Shown: positions 1-9,171 of the stretch, piece after piece
Position numbering within the stretch: the first letter of the stretch is position 1
How the letters are laid out: each line of letters starts with the position of its first letter
Assembly: GCF_000429305.1 (NCBI RefSeq)
Contig: NZ_AUBP01000001.1
Coordinates: forward strand, 1 to 64,000
Direction of reading: 5' to 3'
Origin: Desulfovibrio inopinatus DSM 10711
GTDB taxonomy: Bacteria > Desulfobacterota > Desulfovibrionia > Desulfovibrionales > Desulfovibrionaceae
DNA: 64,000 nt
Notes under the pieces: generated by a model
Database searches by the model: none
Told to the model about the DNA's origin: nothing
The model's input: the letters and a program-made list of their open reading frames with translations, nothing else
Position numbers and translations under genes: made by a program

Positions 1-279
1 ATGAATCACTTCGAGATCCGCTTCTCGGGAAAAAGTAGCAAGAATTTCTTGCCAAATATGAGACTTGGCCAAAGCATTGAACCGTTTATAAACAGTTTGC
101 CAGGGGCCAAATTCCTCTGGGAGATCACGCCATGGGGCACCGGTACGGAGAACCCACACGATGCCGTTGAACATAAGTCGGGCATCTTTGGGTGGTCTAC
201 CTCGCCGTTCTTGGCGAGGTGGGCAAAGAAAAGGCTGGAAGCGCTGCCATAGATCGTCTGAAATGTTGTGGCGACTCAT
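1..279 (-). CDS. IS5-family transposase, N-terminal part (runs off left edge)
   Basis: Reading the minus strand from the ATG at 279 gives 93 uninterrupted codons to the window edge. They begin MSRHNISDDLWQRFQPFL and contain RRGRPPKDARLMFNGIVWVL and RTGAPWRDLPEEFGPWQTVY. This is the conserved N-terminal (DUF4096-type) domain of IS5-family DDE transposases. The DDE catalytic core would lie outside the window, so activity cannot be judged. It starts about 35 bp inside a likely element end near 312-336. The family call is firm from the motif; the IS5 subgroup is not determined. Confidence 0.88.
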   Translation of the reverse strand, partial: MSRHNISDDLWQRFQPFLCPPRQERRGRPPKDARLMFNGIVWVLRTGAPWRDLPEEFGPWQTVYKRFNALAKSHIWQEILATFSREADLEVIH

Positions 280-336
280 CTGGATACAATGCTATAACCA
301 ATCTCAATGTCTAGGATTTTATTTAGAAACACGCCC
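1..336 (-). mobile_element. IS5-type insertion sequence, right-hand portion
   Basis: The transposase start at 279 is preceded by a short non-coding end. On the minus strand, 336-312 reads GGGCGTGTTTCTAAATAAAA, which has the look of an IS5-group terminal inverted repeat. The other end is outside the window, so the repeat cannot be confirmed by pairing. The presumed end lies only 2-3 bp before the ATG of the lipoprotein ORF at 339, so the insertion probably replaced that gene's native upstream region. Boundary is an inference. Confidence 0.6.
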
Positions 337-338
337 TA

Positions 339-1028
339 ATGAAAATAATTCTTTTTATTTTTTTGATTATGTTTACCTGCAGTTGTGCCCCTAAAGTTGC
401 AATTCACCCGCTGCAACATAGAGTTGGTCAGAATGTCCAATATAATACCTTGGCAAAAACAAGTGTCGGGGACATTATTTTTTCTCAATATGAGTACTAT
501 AGTGGACAAGGTGCAAGCTTACTGGAAGGGATATCGCAAGGTGCAGCTCTTGGAACAGTTAATATCCCTCCTGGAGATATTTTATTTTCCTCTGTGATAG
601 GAAGAAAAGAGGCATATTGCACAAGAGAAAAAAGATATATTGACCATTTGGTTGGCCCATATCGTATTGTTTGTTTATTCGATGAAACAAACAATGGTCG
701 GTTCGACAAGTTATGGGTTTCTCCAGGGATCGTTCCGTTTACTTTTTCAATTAAGAATCCCGCGCTATATAAAAAGACAGAAATAGTAAGTGGCATCAGC
801 TCCGGATTTAAATATGAACTGATTTATCAAGGAATCGACAAGGGAACGTTGCGAATTTTTTATCGTGAGTTCATTGATAATATGGCAAGACCTGCATACC
901 AACAAGATTTTACATACACATTAGAAGAGAATGAGCCGACTATGATTACGTTTCGAAAGACAAGAATCCAGGTTATTTCTGCTGATAATAATACTGTAGA
1001 GTATAAGGTGTTGTCTGGATTCGAGTAA
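339..1028 (+). CDS. AT-rich predicted lipoprotein of unknown function
   Basis: A 229-residue protein starts with MKIILFIFLIMFTCSCAPK: a short hydrophobic signal followed by Cys14 and Cys16, either of which could be lipidated. The lipobox is weak because no Leu sits at -3. I do not recognise the rest; it looks like a mostly beta-strand periplasmic domain. Codon use is much more AT-rich than the surrounding kinases, suggesting acquisition. No Shine-Dalgarno is visible, because a probable IS end lies directly before the ATG. The stop codon at 1026-1028 abuts the terminal repeat of a second IS remnant. Expression is therefore doubtful, although the frame is intact. Confidence 0.6.
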   Translation: MKIILFIFLIMFTCSCAPKVAIHPLQHRVGQNVQYNTLAKTSVGDIIFSQYEYYSGQGASLLEGISQGAALGTVNIPPGDILFSSVIGRKEAYCTREKRYIDHLVGPYRIVCLFDETNNGRFDKLWVSPGIVPFTFSIKNPALYKKTEIVSGISSGFKYELIYQGIDKGTLRIFYREFIDNMARPAYQQDFTYTLEENEPTMITFRKTRIQVISADNNTVEYKVLSGFE

Positions 1029-1265
1029 GAGCGACTAACAAAACCTAACGAATCTTCTTGAAGGCTCTTATTTCTTTCAGTGGAAGGTGTTTATAAAGCC
1101 CACTGAATTTGAACGCCTTAGCCGTCATCGCTGGGTTGTAGAGCAAGCTTTGTCCTGGTTGAGCTTTGGAAAACTACGCATTCGCTATGAGCGAAGTGCT
1201 GACACGTATTTCGCTCTTTGTTCCCTTGCTTGCTGTGTCATTCTTTCAGGTTTTGTTAGTCACTC
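1029..1265 (+). mobile_element. Internally deleted IS5-type remnant with paired terminal repeats
   Basis: An 18-bp inverted repeat (GAGCGACTAACAAAACCT at 1029-1046 and its complement at 1248-1265, 17 of 18 matching) encloses about 200 bp. The interior encodes the C-terminal end of an IS5-type transposase on the plus strand, including RHRWVVEQALSWL and LRIRYERSADTYFAL. It lacks the N-terminal and DDE portions, so this is a MITE-like deletion derivative. No clean target duplication is visible: TAA lies on the left and TGA on the right. It is a different element from the one at the left edge, judged by the end sequences. Confidence 0.75.
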
Positions 1266-2019
1266 TGAATACTGCCGTTTCTACGCGCACCTTCATTCCG
1301 CCGTGGACAAACAAATCGCCGCCGTGCTGGACAAGCTGGACGAAAAGGGGCTCACCGAAGACACCTTTATTTTTCGTTTTGCAGACCACGGGGAACAGGG
1401 TTGGTCCCACCAATCGATAGAAAAGGGCGTGAACAGTTACCAGGAAACCATCAATGTTCCCATGATCATCTCCAATCCGAAACTCTTCCCCGAAGGACGA
1501 ACCACAACATCCTTCTCCAGCCTGATCGACCTGGTTCCCACCGTCGCCGAAATAACCGGTGCCGCCTCCCCCGAAGACCTCAAGAGCAAGGGAATCTGCG
1601 GCAAGTCGCTTGTGCCCATCATAAGCGACCCGAACGCCAGCGTTCGCGACAACATCATGTTCTACACAGAAGATTTCGAATATTTCTTCAACAAATACCT
1701 CGGCATGCACAACGCCTTCGCAACCATCCCGGCCAAAATCCGCAGCATCCGCTTCGAAGACTGGATGTATGCCGTCTACTTCACCAACACAGGAACAAAA
1801 CTTCAGTACGAGATGTACAACCTCACCGACGACCCCGGCCAAATGACCAACCTCGCCTGGGGATCACGAAAACAAGCAAACCACGCCCAAATGCAAAAAC
1901 TCCACGACATGCTGACCGCCGAACTGGAGACGTACAACGCGTTGCCTAAAGGGTTCCAGTGGCCGGGGAGGGGAGGAGTGTTGGGAGAAGCTCAGAGGGG
2001 GAGAGCATATGCTGTGTGA
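1087..2019 (+). pseudogene. Truncated sulfatase fused in frame to transposase tail
   Basis: The open frame begins with a GTG inside the IS remnant. About 59 codons of transposase C-terminus run in frame into the C-terminal half of an arylsulfatase-type enzyme. The sulfatase part (about codons 60-310) contains DTFIFRFADHGEQGW, the late metal-binding Asp-His region, plus the usual SLIDLVPTVAEITG and LYNLTDDPGQMTNLAW-like tail motifs. The N-terminal half with the CxPxR formylglycine site is missing. A working sulfatase cannot result, so I call it a pseudogene although no stop interrupts it. Whether the chimera is translated is unknown. It ends convergently with the deacetylase gene at 2080. Confidence 0.8.
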
Positions 2020-2079
2020 GGCGGTCCCCAAACATGGAGAGGATTGAGTGAGGACCATCCTGTTCGTTTGGTGAACCTG

Positions 2080-2982
2080 TTATAGGGATTGTGCGCGTTG
2101 TCGCCAGTGACGAGCAATATCAATCCGGCGGGCGAACCATACCTTGCCTCTGGCGTGAGCGTGGTCTAGGAATCGCTCCAACCCGATAATCCGGCTGGGA
2201 TGGCCAATGAGGCGCGGGTGAAGGCCAATCGACATCATGCGGCCTCCTTCGCGTTGCAACCAGTCGAACGCATCAATGGTGCAACGGGCAAAGTCTTCGC
2301 CGTGGACGAAGTTACCGATGGGCATGAAACGCATGTCATTGGTTATAAATGAGTAGGGGACGACAGCATGCGTCTTTCCTGCGACATCTTGTAGGAAGGG
2401 AAGATCGTCGTTATAGGCGTCGGAGTCATATTCAAACCCGGCTTCAACAAGCAGTCGGCGAGTGTTGGGGGATGCGGCTCCTTTCGTATGCCAGCCGAGA
2501 GGGCGAGTGCCTGTTGCCGTTTCAATAGCCTTCACGGAACGAGCAATGATGTCCCGCTCATGGTCTTCCGACATATTGGCGTGACCTTCCCAACGATAGC
2601 TATGACAGGCCAGCTCATACCCGCGTTCGGCCATGTCTTGTGCGAGCCATGGCGCTTGGTCGACGGTGCGGCCGCAAATACTGACAGTGCAGGAGATACC
2701 GAAACGCTCCAGAAGGCGAACGATGCGCCAGTAACCCGCACGAGGGCCATAATCGAAATGCGAGGAGAGGCAAGGGTTGGGGACATCGCGTACAGGTTCA
2801 ATGATCTCATAAACACTTTCATTGGCTTCATCATGCTGGGCAAGAGACAATTCTGCTCCGGCCTCTGCATTGATGACGATCGATATGGCCATACGCGCAT
2901 TCTCCGGCCATTGCGGATCTGGTGGCTCTGGACCATATCCGCGAAGATCACGATCGGTCCAGGAAGGCGTAGTCAACGTCAT
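2080..2982 (-). CDS. PuuE/allantoinase-like polysaccharide deacetylase family protein
   Basis: A 300-residue NodB-homology (carbohydrate esterase 4) protein of the PuuE-like branch. Visible motifs are the N-terminal VINAEAGAE, HFDYGPRAGYWRIVRLLERF near residue 100, CHSYRWEGH (metal-binding His region) and GLHPRLIGHP near the C-terminus. The branch includes cofactor-poor allantoinases and peptidoglycan/polyamine-related deacetylases, so the substrate is open. I start at 2982 because AAGGAGG lies about 6 nt before that ATG; an upstream in-frame extension to 3102 lacks this. It stands alone, divergent from the kinase at 3233. Confidence 0.8.
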   Translation of the reverse strand: MTLTTPSWTDRDLRGYGPEPPDPQWPENARMAISIVINAEAGAELSLAQHDEANESVYEIIEPVRDVPNPCLSSHFDYGPRAGYWRIVRLLERFGISCTVSICGRTVDQAPWLAQDMAERGYELACHSYRWEGHANMSEDHERDIIARSVKAIETATGTRPLGWHTKGAASPNTRRLLVEAGFEYDSDAYNDDLPFLQDVAGKTHAVVPYSFITNDMRFMPIGNFVHGEDFARCTIDAFDWLQREGGRMMSIGLHPRLIGHPSRIIGLERFLDHAHARGKVWFARRIDIARHWRQRAQSL

Positions 2983-3232
2983 GCGTTCCTCCTTGGAAGC
3001 TATTGAGTTCGGGAAAGCGGTCCTCTCCTCTTTTTCATGGTTAACACCATACACAGAAATCAAAGAAAGTCGAAATGAGATTGAACCGAGATGTTTTCTC
3101 ATGTTTGGTGTGGCGCAACGCAGGGAAATATGTCACTAATTTGTTATCAAATGTTTTGTCTGGCTCTTGTTTTGCGGTGGGGATAAGCAGGGGAAAGCCC
3201 ATTAATTGTGTGTGGTCTCAGAGGGTTAAGAA

Positions 3233-5503
3233 ATGCGGTTCCCGTGGTCAGTTAAGCTGAATATGCTGCTCGCTGTTTTGCTGAGTCTCCTTCCTATGGT
3301 TGCTCTTATTGTAGCTTCAGGAAAAGAGCGTCGAACACACGAAATAAATCATGCAAAGCAAACAACAATGCGTCTTGCAGATTCATATGCCTTCTCTGAA
3401 GAGCAGGAATTGCGCCGTATTAAAAGAGTTCTTGATAATTTAGCCCAAACACATGCCGTCCAATCCTTCGATGAACATGCCTGCAATATACTTTTTAGAG
3501 AATACCTTGGGGCGAATCCCAATTATGCCAACTTCGCGTTGATCAACACAAACGGCTTTGCCGTGGCTTCGGCGCTTCCTTTTAAAAAACCGAAAGATCT
3601 TTCACAGCGCAAGGAAATCATGGATGTCTTGCGAACAGAGAGTTTTTCAATCGGTGAGTATTCCGTGGGAAAAGTCAGTCGACTTCAAATTCTTCCGGTG
3701 GCATCGCCCGTCTTTGATCAAAATGCTAAAATGATTGGTATTCTTATTGCGACGTTAAAGCTCCAAAAGTACACGACATTGTTTCAAAATTCGAATCTTC
3801 CTCCAGGGTCATTTGTCGCCTTGGTTGATTACAGAGGGATGCGCTTATTTCGTTGTCCCCAAGATGATCGTAAAATAGGAGGAAAGATTCCTGAGAATGT
3901 ATGGAAGAAAGTCGTAGCAATTTCACAGAGTGGAATCTTTACAGCGGAGTCAAAAAACAACGCACAACTTGTGATTGCCGTTCGTCGTTTACGTTTCGAC
4001 GAGAATGCTCAGCCATATCTCAATCTCATTGTTGCGATTCCGGAACAAATGGTTATTGCCAGAGCAGATGCTATCACCACGGTATATTTGAAATGGGGAG
4101 GCGTGGCCATTGTGTTGTCCTTTCTTTTGGTGTGGGTGATAGGGCATTTTGCAATACACACCAGATTGTTGCGACTGGTTTCGGTCGCTCAACGACTGGG
4201 GGCGGGAGATTTGACGGTACGATCCGACCTGGAAGACCCTCACGGTGAGATCGGAGTATTATCAAAGGCTTTTGATAGCATGGCAAGTGCGTTGGAACGG
4301 GATGCGCTTGCACGCGATAAAGCGAAATTTGAAGCAGAGAAGGCCAATGCTGCGAAAACAATTTTTCTTGCCAATATGAGCCACGAGATACGGACTCCAC
4401 TTAATGGCATTGTTGGCATGCTGCAGCTTCTGAAACGAACTTCGCTGAATGATGACCAGAGAGAATACATTGAGTATGCCTTTCGGGCCAGTGGTCGATT
4501 GACACAATTGCTTTCAGACATTCTTGATTTATCCAAGGTTGAGGCAGGCAGAATGACGCTTGCTTCGGAGCTCTTTGATTTTAAAGATACGATGAATGCA
4601 ATAGAACAACTTTTTGACCCGAATGCGAAGGAAAAAGATTTGGCCCTGCGAATGTACATTGATCCCAATATTCCTTGCTGGATGATGGGGGATGCTCTCC
4701 GGTTACAGCAAATTTTGAGTAACCTTGTTGGGAATGCAATAAAGTTTACGCATACAGGGTCTATTGAGGTGCAAGCCTACCATCTTCCCTCATCCAAAAA
4801 TGACGAATGTCGCGTCTTGTTCTCTGTCTCCGATACTGGCATCGGAATGGATAACGCTATGCTGAAAAAGCTCTTCACGCCTTTTAGCCAAGAGGAAGAA
4901 AGTTTTTCCAGACGCTTCCAAGGTGCAGGCTTGGGGTTGGCCATTTGCCAACGTCTTGTGGAGCTTATGGGGGGAAGTATGGCCGTTGAAACAGAGAAGG
5001 GTGTTGGATCGAGTTTCTATTTCACCATTCCTTTTCAACATACCAAAGATGCGATACAGCCGCTTTTTGCGAGTATTGATCGTCCGAGCCACGTGGACAT
5101 ACATATACTGCTCGCTGAGGATGATAGACCTTCAGCCTTGTATGTTGCAAAACTTCTTGAAGAATATGGATATCATATAGAGCATGTGTCTGACGGACAG
5201 CAAGTCTTGACTAAACTGCAGGAAGAGTCGTTTCATCTTGTCCTGATGGACATACAGATGCCAATACTTGACGGAGTTGAAACGACAAAAGCCATTCGTC
5301 GTGGAGCCGCAGGCGAAAAGAACAAAAGTATTCCTATTATTGCTTTGACGGCGTATGCTATGGCAGGAGATAAGCGAAAATTTCTTCAGACCGGGATGAA
5401 TGCTTATCTTTCCAAACCGGTCGACATAGAGATGCTTGTACGCATTTTGAACAAAATAGGAATATATGGAAAGGACGCGTCTTCCAACGCGCTCGCACTA
5501 TAG
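3233..5503 (+). CDS. Hybrid histidine kinase with Cache-type periplasmic sensor
   Basis: A 756-residue inner-membrane sensor. TM1 covers about residues 7-28. A double-Cache-like extracytoplasmic domain spans about 30-275. TM2 is near 285-305 and is followed by HAMP (about 305-355). The HisKA domain has phospho-acceptor His384 in [11 protein letters not shown], then HATPase with DTGIGM and GAGLGL boxes. A C-terminal receiver carries Asp673 in [11 protein letters not shown] and the usual Lys in LSKPV. No HPt or output domain is present, so the phosphoryl group must pass to an unlinked partner. It ends convergently with butyrate kinase, overlapping its last 6 bases. Ligand unknown; Cache domains commonly bind small organic molecules. 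Confidence 0.92.
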   Translation: MRFPWSVKLNMLLAVLLSLLPMVALIVASGKERRTHEINHAKQTTMRLADSYAFSEEQELRRIKRVLDNLAQTHAVQSFDEHACNILFREYLGANPNYANFALINTNGFAVASALPFKKPKDLSQRKEIMDVLRTESFSIGEYSVGKVSRLQILPVASPVFDQNAKMIGILIATLKLQKYTTLFQNSNLPPGSFVALVDYRGMRLFRCPQDDRKIGGKIPENVWKKVVAISQSGIFTAESKNNAQLVIAVRRLRFDENAQPYLNLIVAIPEQMVIARADAITTVYLKWGGVAIVLSFLLVWVIGHFAIHTRLLRLVSVAQRLGAGDLTVRSDLEDPHGEIGVLSKAFDSMASALERDALARDKAKFEAEKANAAKTIFLANMSHEIRTPLNGIVGMLQLLKRTSLNDDQREYIEYAFRASGRLTQLLSDILDLSKVEAGRMTLASELFDFKDTMNAIEQLFDPNAKEKDLALRMYIDPNIPCWMMGDALRLQQILSNLVGNAIKFTHTGSIEVQAYHLPSSKNDECRVLFSVSDTGIGMDNAMLKKLFTPFSQEEESFSRRFQGAGLGLAICQRLVELMGGSMAVETEKGVGSSFYFTIPFQHTKDAIQPLFASIDRPSHVDIHILLAEDDRPSALYVAKLLEEYGYHIEHVSDGQQVLTKLQEESFHLVLMDIQMPILDGVETTKAIRRGAAGEKNKSIPIIALTAYAMAGDKRKFLQTGMNAYLSKPVDIEMLVRILNKIGIYGKDASSNALAL

Positions 5504-6610
5504 AAAATCGTCGCAATGTACCCGAGGGGTATGTGCATAAAGCTGTACTTCCACATCGCCATGAAGTGCCATAAAACCGCCTTCCGCCATAGCGCGGAGT
5601 TCGCCGAGGTCGGGAACAACCAGAACCGTTGACGTGGGAGCAAGGAGGTCGGTGAGACAATTGGTGAGATTGATGCTGCCTGCCATGCCACCGGTTAATA
5701 CGAATGCATCTGCTTGCGCGACATTATCGACATAGAGCGAAGGGAGGAGGCTGGCTGCATATTTGGCGATGTTGAGGCACAGTGCCTTGAACACTATTGG
5801 GGCGTGTTGATCGCCTGCCTCGATACGACGTTCCACTTCGCGCAGGTCATTGGTACCGAGGTGCGAGGTGAGCCCCCCTTGTGTCAGAACAATTTTGCGA
5901 AGTTCTGGAATGGTGAATTGTCCTGCCTCAAGACGATCAAGAAGAGGCAACAACGGCAAGGCACCTGTTCGTTCCGGTGAGAATGGTCCTTCGCCGTCCA
6001 GGGCATTGACGACGTCAACCACGCGTCCGTGGTCGTGCGCAGCAAGTGAAACACCGCCGCCCATATGGACGACAACGAATTTGCCTTCTTCATACGTGAT
6101 GGAGAGCCTGGTTGCTGCTTGCCGTGCCGCCGCCCGATGCGAGAGTGCATGAAAGACGCTACGACGTTGCAAGCCGGCGAGGCCGGTTACCCGGGAGAGG
6201 AGTCGCATTTCATCGGTAACGACGGGGTCAACGATGAATGCGGGTTTGCCGGTTTGTTCAGAGAGATGGTGAGCAAGAAACGCTCCGAGATTGGAAGGGT
6301 GTTCTCCATATTTGGCGCATGCTAAATCGTCGAGTAGATCTTGAGTAATTGCATACACGCCACCTGGAATTGGTCGAAGTAAACCACCGCGACCGACAAT
6401 GGCATCAATGCTGGACAACGGGGCATTGTGTTCGGCAAGACACGTGGCGACAGCGTCTTGACGAAACTTGAGTTGATCCATCGCTCGCTCAAATCGGAGC
6501 AGCATGCTTTTCTCATGCTGAATGGTTTGTGTGAACAGGACCGTGTGTTCATCGAACAAACCGACTTTGGTGCTTGTGGAGCCGGGATTGATGGTAAGAA
6601 TACGGGGCAT
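5498..6610 (-). CDS. buk: Butyrate kinase
   Basis: A 370-residue ASKHA-fold acyl kinase. The N-terminus [19 protein letters not shown] is the acetate/butyrate kinase phosphate-1 motif. [18 protein letters not shown] and the [30 protein letters not shown] blocks place it with butyrate rather than acetate kinase. It interconverts butanoate plus ATP with butanoyl phosphate, and may also use branched acids. The ATG at 6610 lies 2 nt after the stop of the upstream kinase; an AGGAGG lies inside that gene's last codons. The two are therefore probably one transcription unit and translationally coupled. No phosphotransbutyrylase gene is visible nearby. The 3' end overlaps the convergent kinase gene by 6 bp. 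Confidence 0.9.
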   Translation of the reverse strand: MPRILTINPGSTSTKVGLFDEHTVLFTQTIQHEKSMLLRFERAMDQLKFRQDAVATCLAEHNAPLSSIDAIVGRGGLLRPIPGGVYAITQDLLDDLACAKYGEHPSNLGAFLAHHLSEQTGKPAFIVDPVVTDEMRLLSRVTGLAGLQRRSVFHALSHRAAARQAATRLSITYEEGKFVVVHMGGGVSLAAHDHGRVVDVVNALDGEGPFSPERTGALPLLPLLDRLEAGQFTIPELRKIVLTQGGLTSHLGTNDLREVERRIEAGDQHAPIVFKALCLNIAKYAASLLPSLYVDNVAQADAFVLTGGMAGSINLTNCLTDLLAPTSTVLVVPDLGELRAMAEGGFMALHGDVEVQLYAHTPRVHCDDFL

Positions 6611-6612
6611 GG

Positions 6613-9030
6613 CTAATTCAATCCTCCTTGTTCCAGGGGACATTTCGCTGCTACGTTCGTGGTGTCGTCACGCAATAAGCCGTCGAATCGATGGTGTAAC
6701 CGGGCAACCTCATACTGGAGTTGATTGAGTAACGAAGAACGGGATCGAGTTGGGTTCAACCGAACAGCATCATGCAATACGCGGGCCTGACGGCTCAACG
6801 AGTGTGCCCCTATTGAGGCGGACGTACTGATGAGTGTATGAGTGATACGGCGAAACTCGACAATATTTTGTTGCATTTCCGCACGGTCGAGCGCATCGAG
6901 CGAACGATCGATTTCCGCTACGGCAACATGCAGAATAGGGATGAATTCATCGCAAGTCAGGCCGAGTTCTGCAAGAAGAACATGGAGATCGTTTTGATCG
7001 ATATTACACGGTGTTGTCTCAATTTGATCGTACACCAAAATATTGGGTTGTCGCGTGTGTATATACTCGCGTAATGTCGCGTTGAGATTGGAAAGAGAGA
7101 CGGGTTTGACGACATATCCGTTCATTCCTGCGGCACGACAAGCGGCCTCAGCATCGCCGACAACATGTGCGGTCATGGCAATAATGGGAATGTGGGGATT
7201 GCGCACGCTGGACTCTCCACGTCGAATACGACGAGTAGCTTCAAGACCATTCATTTCCGGCATTTCGATATCCATGAGAACGATGTCGTAGTCATCGTGT
7301 GCCAATGCGACGAGGGCTCCATGTCCATTGTGAACACGATGATGGGTGTGACCAAGCCGTTCGAGTTGCATGCTTGCGAGCTTACTGTTGAATGCGTTGT
7401 CTTCAACCAAAAGGATATGAAAAGACGGCTCTTTCGGCAACGACTTGTCCAAATTTTTTGGGTGTGGCACGCTGGGACCTACATTGTGACGTGTTGCTAC
7501 GGCTTGGTGTGCAATTTCCACCGGGAGGGAAAGCTGAAAGTGACTTCCCGTGTTGGGAGCAGATGAGACTGTAATATGACCACCAAGCAGCCGTGCCAGT
7601 TTACGCGAAATAGCAAGACCAAGTCCCGTCCCGCCTTGACGACGATTCAATGATGCGTCGGTTCGGTGGAAACTGTTGAAAATGGTTTCAATCTGGCTTT
7701 CATCAATGCCGATGCCCGTATCAATGACATCAAAGACCAACGTCGTGTGGTCTGAGGAGGTTGAACGGGCCGTAATATGAAGGTGCACTTCGCCCGTATC
7801 GGTGTATTTAATGGCGTTGCCGACAAGATTGACGAGGATTTGGCGTACCCGGTGTGAGTCGGTGATAACCTGTTGTGGAATGTCGGTGGCTGCGTGCAAG
7901 GTAAAACGCAAGCCTTTTTTCTGGGCTTCGAAGCGCAGTGGGTTTATGGCAAGAAGGACCGTAGACATCAGGTCAAATGGTTTCGAAGCGAGAAGCGTTT
8001 TGCCAGCATCTAGTGCAGAAAAGTCGAGAATATCATTGACGACATCAAGCAAAAGTCGTGAAGCATCCTGCAATATGCTGACACAAGTGGACTGTTCGTC
8101 ATCCAACTGGGTTTGCTCAAGCATTTCAGCCATGCCGATGACGGCATTCAGCGGAGTACGGATTTCATGACTCATGGTCGCAAGGAATTGCGTTTTCGTA
8201 TTGGCAAGTGTTTCGGCTTCTTGCTTGGCGTTACGTAAACGCTTTTCCAGACGTTTTTGTGGCTCGATATTGTCAAATGCCCAGATAGCTCCTTTGGTGG
8301 GAGTATTGTAAACGAGTGGTTTGGCGGTGAGTCGTACCCAGATATGTTCGCCGTCTTTTCGACATAGCTGGCGTTCTGTAGTAAACACGCCGGTTTTACG
8401 GATCTGGTTTCGACTTTTTTGGACAAATGTCTCAAAATCGTTTTTACTGTCGAAAAGTTCAATGCAGTTCAGTGTTGTGGTTGTGTTGGGATCATATCCC
8501 ATGATTTCGAGAGCCCGCCGGTTGGCACGCAAAATGATAAGATTTTTGACCAGAGCAATGCCGAACAATGTATTGTCGAACATGGCTTCGAGTTCGCCAT
8601 AGGCGTTAGCGAGCAACTCTGTCGATCGTTCTCGTTCCACCTCGATGCGTTTTCGCTCGGCCAGCTCCGTTTCCAGTCGTCGTTTCAGATCTCGAAGACT
8701 TCCGGTGATGAAGCCGGTAACGAGAAAGACGACGTGGGCGGCAACAAAATTGGATCCGAACAATGGTGGAAGAAAATGGTCGTCAATGCGTAAAAATTGG
8801 ACAAGATTGATCGGAATAAGAACAGCGCCGAGAATGAGTCCACCACGACGACCGAAAGAAAATGCGGCCACAAGCAATGGTATCATGCTACAAGCAATAC
8901 TTGCTCGGCCGACGATATTATATAACGGTGGAATGGAAAAAGCGTATGCTATCAGAAGGACAATGCATACGAGAAATGAGAGAAGTGCTGGTCGCACCGT
9001 AGAGGAACAAGATGAACGTGATGTATTCAC
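6613..9030 (-). CDS. Hybrid histidine kinase with multi-TM N-terminus, PAS, receiver and HPt
   Basis: An 805-residue protein. About five hydrophobic segments lie in residues 15-120 with almost no periplasmic loop, resembling integral-membrane sensor domains. A coiled linker is followed by PAS (about 148-265). HisKA has His288 in [14 protein letters not shown]. HATPase carries DTGIGI and GTGLGL. The receiver has Asp587 in LMDIEMPEMNGLEATRR. A C-terminal HPt-like helical domain has His731 in the sequence THTLISTSASIGA, where the usual His-x-Leu-Lys-Gly is changed to His-Thr-Leu-Ile-Ser. It lies upstream of and almost touching butyrate kinase (2-nt gap), and divergent from the Pat gene at 9172. 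Signal unknown. Confidence 0.9.
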   Translation of the reverse strand: MNTSRSSCSSTVRPALLSFLVCIVLLIAYAFSIPPLYNIVGRASIACSMIPLLVAAFSFGRRGGLILGAVLIPINLVQFLRIDDHFLPPLFGSNFVAAHVVFLVTGFITGSLRDLKRRLETELAERKRIEVERERSTELLANAYGELEAMFDNTLFGIALVKNLIILRANRRALEIMGYDPNTTTTLNCIELFDSKNDFETFVQKSRNQIRKTGVFTTERQLCRKDGEHIWVRLTAKPLVYNTPTKGAIWAFDNIEPQKRLEKRLRNAKQEAETLANTKTQFLATMSHEIRTPLNAVIGMAEMLEQTQLDDEQSTCVSILQDASRLLLDVVNDILDFSALDAGKTLLASKPFDLMSTVLLAINPLRFEAQKKGLRFTLHAATDIPQQVITDSHRVRQILVNLVGNAIKYTDTGEVHLHITARSTSSDHTTLVFDVIDTGIGIDESQIETIFNSFHRTDASLNRRQGGTGLGLAISRKLARLLGGHITVSSAPNTGSHFQLSLPVEIAHQAVATRHNVGPSVPHPKNLDKSLPKEPSFHILLVEDNAFNSKLASMQLERLGHTHHRVHNGHGALVALAHDDYDIVLMDIEMPEMNGLEATRRIRRGESSVRNPHIPIIAMTAHVVGDAEAACRAAGMNGYVVKPVSLSNLNATLREYIHTRQPNILVYDQIETTPCNIDQNDLHVLLAELGLTCDEFIPILHVAVAEIDRSLDALDRAEMQQNIVEFRRITHTLISTSASIGAHSLSRQARVLHDAVRLNPTRSRSSLLNQLQYEVARLHHRFDGLLRDDTTNVAAKCPLEQGGLN

Positions 9031-9171
9031 ACTGAGTCCAGTACTAAAAAAGTGTAAATGTTGCTACGTGACATACGATGTGTTTTCTACGACTGTACAA
9101 ATGTTTCTTTATGATTGCTCGATCAACTTTTCAAGGCTACACTTAATGAAAGCCTGCCAGGAGGTTCAGTC

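Noticed and set aside
1246-1842. 198-codon minus-strand frame opposite the sulfatase
   Set aside because: Low-complexity Val/Gly/Asp-rich shadow of the real plus-strand coding frame; no ribosome site.
4240-4668. 142-codon minus-strand frame inside the hybrid kinase gene
   Set aside because: Ser/Arg-rich shadow of a well supported kinase reading frame.
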